A stretch of 64,000 nucleotides of DNA from JAAOIF01 sp965217125 (GTDB lineage: Bacteria > Pseudomonadota > Gammaproteobacteria > PS1 > Pseudothioglobaceae), in NCBI GenBank assembly GCA_965217125.1, contig OZ244244.1, positions 1,178,001 to 1,242,000 on the forward strand, in the 5' to 3' direction. The translations under genes were made by a program, and so were the position numbers. Of the stretch, positions 60,303 to 64,000 are shown piece by piece (the first letter of the stretch is position 1; every line of letters begins with the position of its first letter). Below the pieces are notes generated by a model. That model ran no database searches, had not been told where the DNA came from, and was given only the letters and a program-made list of their open reading frames with translations.

Positions 60303-62690
60303 ATGCAATATTTTTATCAACTTATTTTAAAAAAACCGCTTAGTAGCCTTGCATTTTTGCTGGTTGTGGTTGGTTTTTTTGTAGTGCAAATTCCTAATTT
60401 TCAGCTTGATGCCTCGTCTGACTCTTTGGTGTTGGAAAACGACCACAATTTGCGTTATTATCAAAGCATTAAAAAAAATTATGGCACTGATGATTATTTG
60501 CTAATCAGCTATCAGGTCAAGGGCAATCTGCTTGATGCAGCACAACTAAAACACCTGGCTAACTTTAAAAAAGATTTACAATCAATTGAGCAAGTGCAAT
60601 CAATTACCAGCATCTTAGATGTGCCTTTATTCCGCTCGCCGCCGCTTTCTTTAATAGCTATGGCTGATGCGAATGTTAGTATTGACAAAGGCAATGCTGA
60701 CCTTAAACTTGCCAAGCAAGAATTTCAATCCTCGCCCTTGTATGCGAATAATTTAGTCAGCAATGACGGCAAAACCACAGCAATACTGCTTAACCTAAAA
60801 AGTAATGCGCAATTCAAACAAAGACGGCAAAAACGCGACACAATGCGATTCCAACGCGCCAACAAACAACTCTCAGCCGTGCAATTAACACAACTTAAAA
60901 GCCTTGAGAAGCAAGTATCGAAAGACGCGGCCGCACAAAGCAATTTGCAAGCCAAAACCATCGCACAAATCCGCACAACGCTTGATAAATATCGCGATAA
61001 TGCCAGCTTATTTTTAGGCGGATTGCCGATGATTACTACTGATATTATTAGTTATATTGGCAGTGATTTGATTGTCTTTAGTTTGGCTGTTATTGGCTTG
61101 ATGATATTGGTTTTAGCGTTCATATTCAGAGGCATTCGTTGGGTATTGCTGCCAATTGGCATTAGCATCAGTGGGGCGCTAATGATGACCGGCATCTTGG
61201 CGTTTTTGGGTTGGAAGGTTACGGTTATTTCCAGCAATTTCTTCTCATTACTATTAGTAATGACAATCTCTGTTACCATTCATTTGGTAGTGCGTTATCG
61301 GGAACTGGCGCAACTTAATCCAGATTTGGACTGTCAAATTCTGATTAAAAACACCCTAACACAGATGTTCAAACCTTGTTTATTCACCACGCTGACCACG
61401 ATTGCCGCCTTTGGTTCGTTACTGATTAGTGGGATTAAGCCGGTGATTGACTTTGGCTGGATGATGTCGGTCGGTGTTAGCATTGCTTTGGTATTGTCAT
61501 TTGTGGCATTTCCAATTATTATGGCTTTGCTACCGAAAGCTGAGGTTCGGCAATTTAAAACTGAGCTTGGGGTTAGCTACGGTTTGGCAAAATTTGTGGA
61601 AAAATTTGGCAATCATTTGTTAATCATATTGGTAATTTTGATAGGTATTTCCTCAGTAGGTGTGAATCAGCTTAGTGTTGAAAACCGCTTTATTGATTAT
61701 TTTAAAAAGAATACAGAAATCAATCAGGGGCTTACTTTAATTGATAAAGAACTCGGCGGCACGATTCCGCTGGAAATTATTTTTGACGGTCTTGCTCAAG
61801 ATTATTGGTTTGATGAATACTTGCGTATTGATATTCACAAAGTCCATCAATATTTAGATGGCTTAGATCAAACTGGCAAAGTGCTTTCGATTGATACCTT
61901 AATGCAAATGTTGAACGAGGCAAATGGTGGCAAAATGTTGAATGGATTTTTCCTCAATATCATCAAAAATAAAGTGCCAGAAATTGCTAAAAAATATGTG
62001 TTAGATCCTTATTTATCTGAAGACAGTGGGCAACTGCGTATGGTTGTTCGTATTCGCGAAACTAATAAAGAATTAAAACGAGATGCGCTGATTAAAAAAA
62101 TACAAAAGCACATTAGCAATGAGCTTGGTTTTAAGCCAGAAAGTTTCCATATTACGGGAATGTTGGTGCTTTACAACAATATGTTGCAAAGCTTGTTTGC
62201 CTCACAAATCAAAACTATTGCGGTGGTATTTGCGATGATTTTTATTATGTTTTTGTTTGTGTTTAAATCAATCAGTTTGTCAATTTTGGCATTGATTCCA
62301 AACACCCTGCCATCACTGTTTATTCTTGGTATTATGGGGCTACTTAACATTCCGCTTGACCTTATGACCATTACCATCTCAGCCATTGCCATTGGCATTG
62401 GGGTGGATAATGCCATTCATTATATTCACCGTTTCAAAGCAGAATTTCAACAAGACCGCGACTACTTGGCGGCTATGTATCGCTCGCATAGCAGTATTGG
62501 CTTGGCGATGTTCTATACCTCAATTACAGTAACTTTAGGTTTTTTAATTTTGGCGCTGTCGAATTTTATACCGAGCATCTATTTTGGTATATTCACCGCT
62601 ATTGCTATGCTTAGTGCATTATTGGCAAATTTAACTTTATTACCAAAGTTAATTTTAATGTTCAAGCCAAAAATTAAATACATCAATTAA
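60303..62690 (+). CDS. RND/MMPL-family exporter
   Basis: 795 aa. One N-terminal helix, a large periplasmic loop (about 35-240), then six helices, a second loop (about 415-630) and five or six more helices: the duplicated SSD/MMPL layout. The final AIGIGVDNAIHYIHRFK segment carries the conserved charged residues of helix 4/10. Homologues export lipids or hopanoids; the substrate is unknown. It lies 9 bp after pcm, and nadB starts directly after its stop. Confidence 0.88.
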   Translation: MQYFYQLILKKPLSSLAFLLVVVGFFVVQIPNFQLDASSDSLVLENDHNLRYYQSIKKNYGTDDYLLISYQVKGNLLDAAQLKHLANFKKDLQSIEQVQSITSILDVPLFRSPPLSLIAMADANVSIDKGNADLKLAKQEFQSSPLYANNLVSNDGKTTAILLNLKSNAQFKQRRQKRDTMRFQRANKQLSAVQLTQLKSLEKQVSKDAAAQSNLQAKTIAQIRTTLDKYRDNASLFLGGLPMITTDIISYIGSDLIVFSLAVIGLMILVLAFIFRGIRWVLLPIGISISGALMMTGILAFLGWKVTVISSNFFSLLLVMTISVTIHLVVRYRELAQLNPDLDCQILIKNTLTQMFKPCLFTTLTTIAAFGSLLISGIKPVIDFGWMMSVGVSIALVLSFVAFPIIMALLPKAEVRQFKTELGVSYGLAKFVEKFGNHLLIILVILIGISSVGVNQLSVENRFIDYFKKNTEINQGLTLIDKELGGTIPLEIIFDGLAQDYWFDEYLRIDIHKVHQYLDGLDQTGKVLSIDTLMQMLNEANGGKMLNGFFLNIIKNKVPEIAKKYVLDPYLSEDSGQLRMVVRIRETNKELKRDALIKKIQKHISNELGFKPESFHITGMLVLYNNMLQSLFASQIKTIAVVFAMIFIMFLFVFKSISLSILALIPNTLPSLFILGIMGLLNIPLDLMTITISAIAIGIGVDNAIHYIHRFKAEFQQDRDYLAAMYRSHSSIGLAMFYTSITVTLGFLILALSNFIPSIYFGIFTAIAMLSALLANLTLLPKLILMFKPKIKYIN

Positions 62691-64000
62691 ATGTCAGCAC
62701 AGCATCACTTTGATGTTCTTATTATCGGCACTGGCAGCGCTGGGTTGATGAGTGCTTTGCAATTATCAGACAAATTGTCAGTGGCATTAATCGCCAAAGA
62801 CAAACCGCTTGAAGGCAGCTCATACTATGCGCAAGGTGGTATATCAGCAGTGTTAGATAGCAACGACAACTTCGAGACACACATCAATGACACGCTTTCA
62901 ACGGGGGCTGGATTAGGCAATAAAGCAGCTGTGCGTTTGATGATTGAACAAGCACCTGAGGCAATTGCCGATTTAGAGAAAATTGGCACTGCCTTTACCA
63001 GCAAAAATGGACGCTATCACCTTGCAACCGAAGGTGGTCATAGCAATAGACGCATTGCTCATGTGGCAGATAAAACTGGGCAATCAATTCAGACCAATTT
63101 GCTTGAACAAGTTAAATCTAGGGGCAATATTCGGCTATTTGAAAACTTTATTGCAATTGACTTACTAAGTGAAAATCAGCATTGTTACGGCGCTTATATC
63201 CTTAATAAATTAACCAATCAAATTGAGAGTTTTATTGCGCATAAAACCATTATTGCCACCGGTGGCGCTTCTAAAAGCTATTTATATACCTCTAATCCAG
63301 ACACCTCAACGGGTGATGGCATTGCTATGGCATATCGGGCTTATTGCCCTATTGTTAATATGGAATTTACCCAATTTCACCCCACTTGTTTGTATCACCC
63401 ACATGCTAAATCGTTCTTGATTTCTGAGGCATTGCGAGGCGAGGGCGCTAAGTTGATACTGCCGAATGGCGATGCATTTATGCACAGCTATGATTATCGT
63501 GGCGAACTTGCACCACGCGATATTGTTGCCAGGGCGATTGACGCAGAAATGAAAATTCATGGCTTTGATTGTGTTTATTTAGACATCTCATTTAAAAACA
63601 AAAATTGGATTAAGACACACTTTCCTACCATCAATCAAAAATGCTTAGCGTTTGGTATTGATATGTCTGAGCGCCCAATTCCCGTGGTGCCGGCGGCGCA
63701 TTACAGCTGTGGTGGCATTGAAACTGACTTAAACGCACTTAGCAACATTAGCAATCTTTACGCAGTGGGCGAAGTGGCGCACACCGGCGTTCATGGCGCC
63801 AACCGCATGGCCAGCAATTCATTATTAGAATGTATTGTCTTTGCCAAAGCCTGTGCCAAGCACATCAACCAACAAACACTCGCCTCTAAGCACCCAAACT
63901 TTGATGATTGGGATGCCTCTAAAGTATCGCTGTCAAAAGAAAAAGTAGTGGTGTCGCACCTATGGGATGAAATACGGCGCATTATGTGGAATTTTGTCGG
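62691..64000 (+). CDS. nadB: L-aspartate oxidase, N-terminal 436 residues (runs off the window)
   Basis: ATG at 62691, right after the exporter stop; the frame is open to the window end. VLIIGTGSAGLMSALQL binds FAD; SSYYAQGGISAVL, HPTCLYHP, LISEALRGEGAKL, PRDIVARAID and the C-terminal VGEVAHTGVHGANRMASNSLLE are classic NadB blocks, the last with R and H of the active site. It makes iminoaspartate for NAD synthesis with NadA. The C-terminal helical domain continues beyond the window. Confidence 0.95.
   Translation, partial: MSAQHHFDVLIIGTGSAGLMSALQLSDKLSVALIAKDKPLEGSSYYAQGGISAVLDSNDNFETHINDTLSTGAGLGNKAAVRLMIEQAPEAIADLEKIGTAFTSKNGRYHLATEGGHSNRRIAHVADKTGQSIQTNLLEQVKSRGNIRLFENFIAIDLLSENQHCYGAYILNKLTNQIESFIAHKTIIATGGASKSYLYTSNPDTSTGDGIAMAYRAYCPIVNMEFTQFHPTCLYHPHAKSFLISEALRGEGAKLILPNGDAFMHSYDYRGELAPRDIVARAIDAEMKIHGFDCVYLDISFKNKNWIKTHFPTINQKCLAFGIDMSERPIPVVPAAHYSCGGIETDLNALSNISNLYAVGEVAHTGVHGANRMASNSLLECIVFAKACAKHINQQTLASKHPNFDDWDASKVSLSKEKVVVSHLWDEIRRIMWNFV

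Overview
The window is a low-GC gammaproteobacterial chromosome segment. Core genes (metF end, hemD, tsaE, murF, pgsA, argG, efp/epmA, sucCD, ssrA, accA, tilS, hisC, thiD, folBK, plsY, aceF/lpd, pcm, nadB) are mixed with much accessory DNA. Gene style, AT-richness and the density of repeats, toxin-antitoxin and restriction genes suggest a sulfur-oxidiser of the SUP05/Thioglobus type, such as a mussel gill symbiont. That placement is an inference; no marker in the window proves it.

Layout. 1-10 kb: end of metF, a minus-strand hemD cluster, a Ca/Na antiporter overlapping tsaE, two tiny membrane-peptide genes, a secreted cadherin/dockerin-like protein, murF, pgsA and three tRNAs (Arg, Gly, Cys). 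10-21.5 kb: a solitary DNA methyltransferase beside a decayed ORF, argG, a Sel1-repeat protein, epmA-efp, sucCD, a TerB/J-domain protein and a GATase-GFA fusion. 21.6-30.2 kb: tmRNA whose 3' end is duplicated around mazEF, then a defence-like block: two pentapeptide-repeat/coiled-coil proteins with different C-terminal effector-like domains (two membrane helices versus a TIR-like NADase-type domain), a dead third copy, a Type IIG-like restriction-modification enzyme and a Phd/RelE-type toxin-antitoxin pair. 30.8-35.8 kb: rhlE and a dctPQM TRAP transporter. 35.9-44.9 kb: core genes (bolA, pit, DUF47, accA, tilS) flanked on both sides by single-gene units that end in attC-like sites (LRAT-domain protein, UDG-like protein, small membrane ORFs, GNAT, cupin), plus a RAYT transposase with its REP sequences. 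This looks like a decayed integron cassette array with no integrase in view. 45-54 kb: a tight folB-folK-dsbA-thiD-hisC-nif3 operon, plsY, a YadGH ABC exporter and aceF-lpd. 54-64 kb: a GHKL (MORC/MutL-like) ATPase with an overlapping DNA methyltransferase, an XRE-ImmA/IrrE plus PIN module bracketed by a duplicated pcm 5' region, pcm, an RND/MMPL exporter and the start of nadB.

Repeats fill most intergenic gaps between 3.4 and 32.8 kb. Three families recur together: heptamer tracts (unit close to CAGAAAA), an 18-bp palindrome (ATGCGACTTCAGTCGCAT) seen 11 times, and a roughly 210-bp element seen seven times. The long inverted repeat of that element carries compensating base changes between copies, so its fold is probably under selection. 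The best candidates for undescribed biology are the pentapeptide-repeat pair, the ATPase-methyltransferase pair, the attC-like array and the covarying element.
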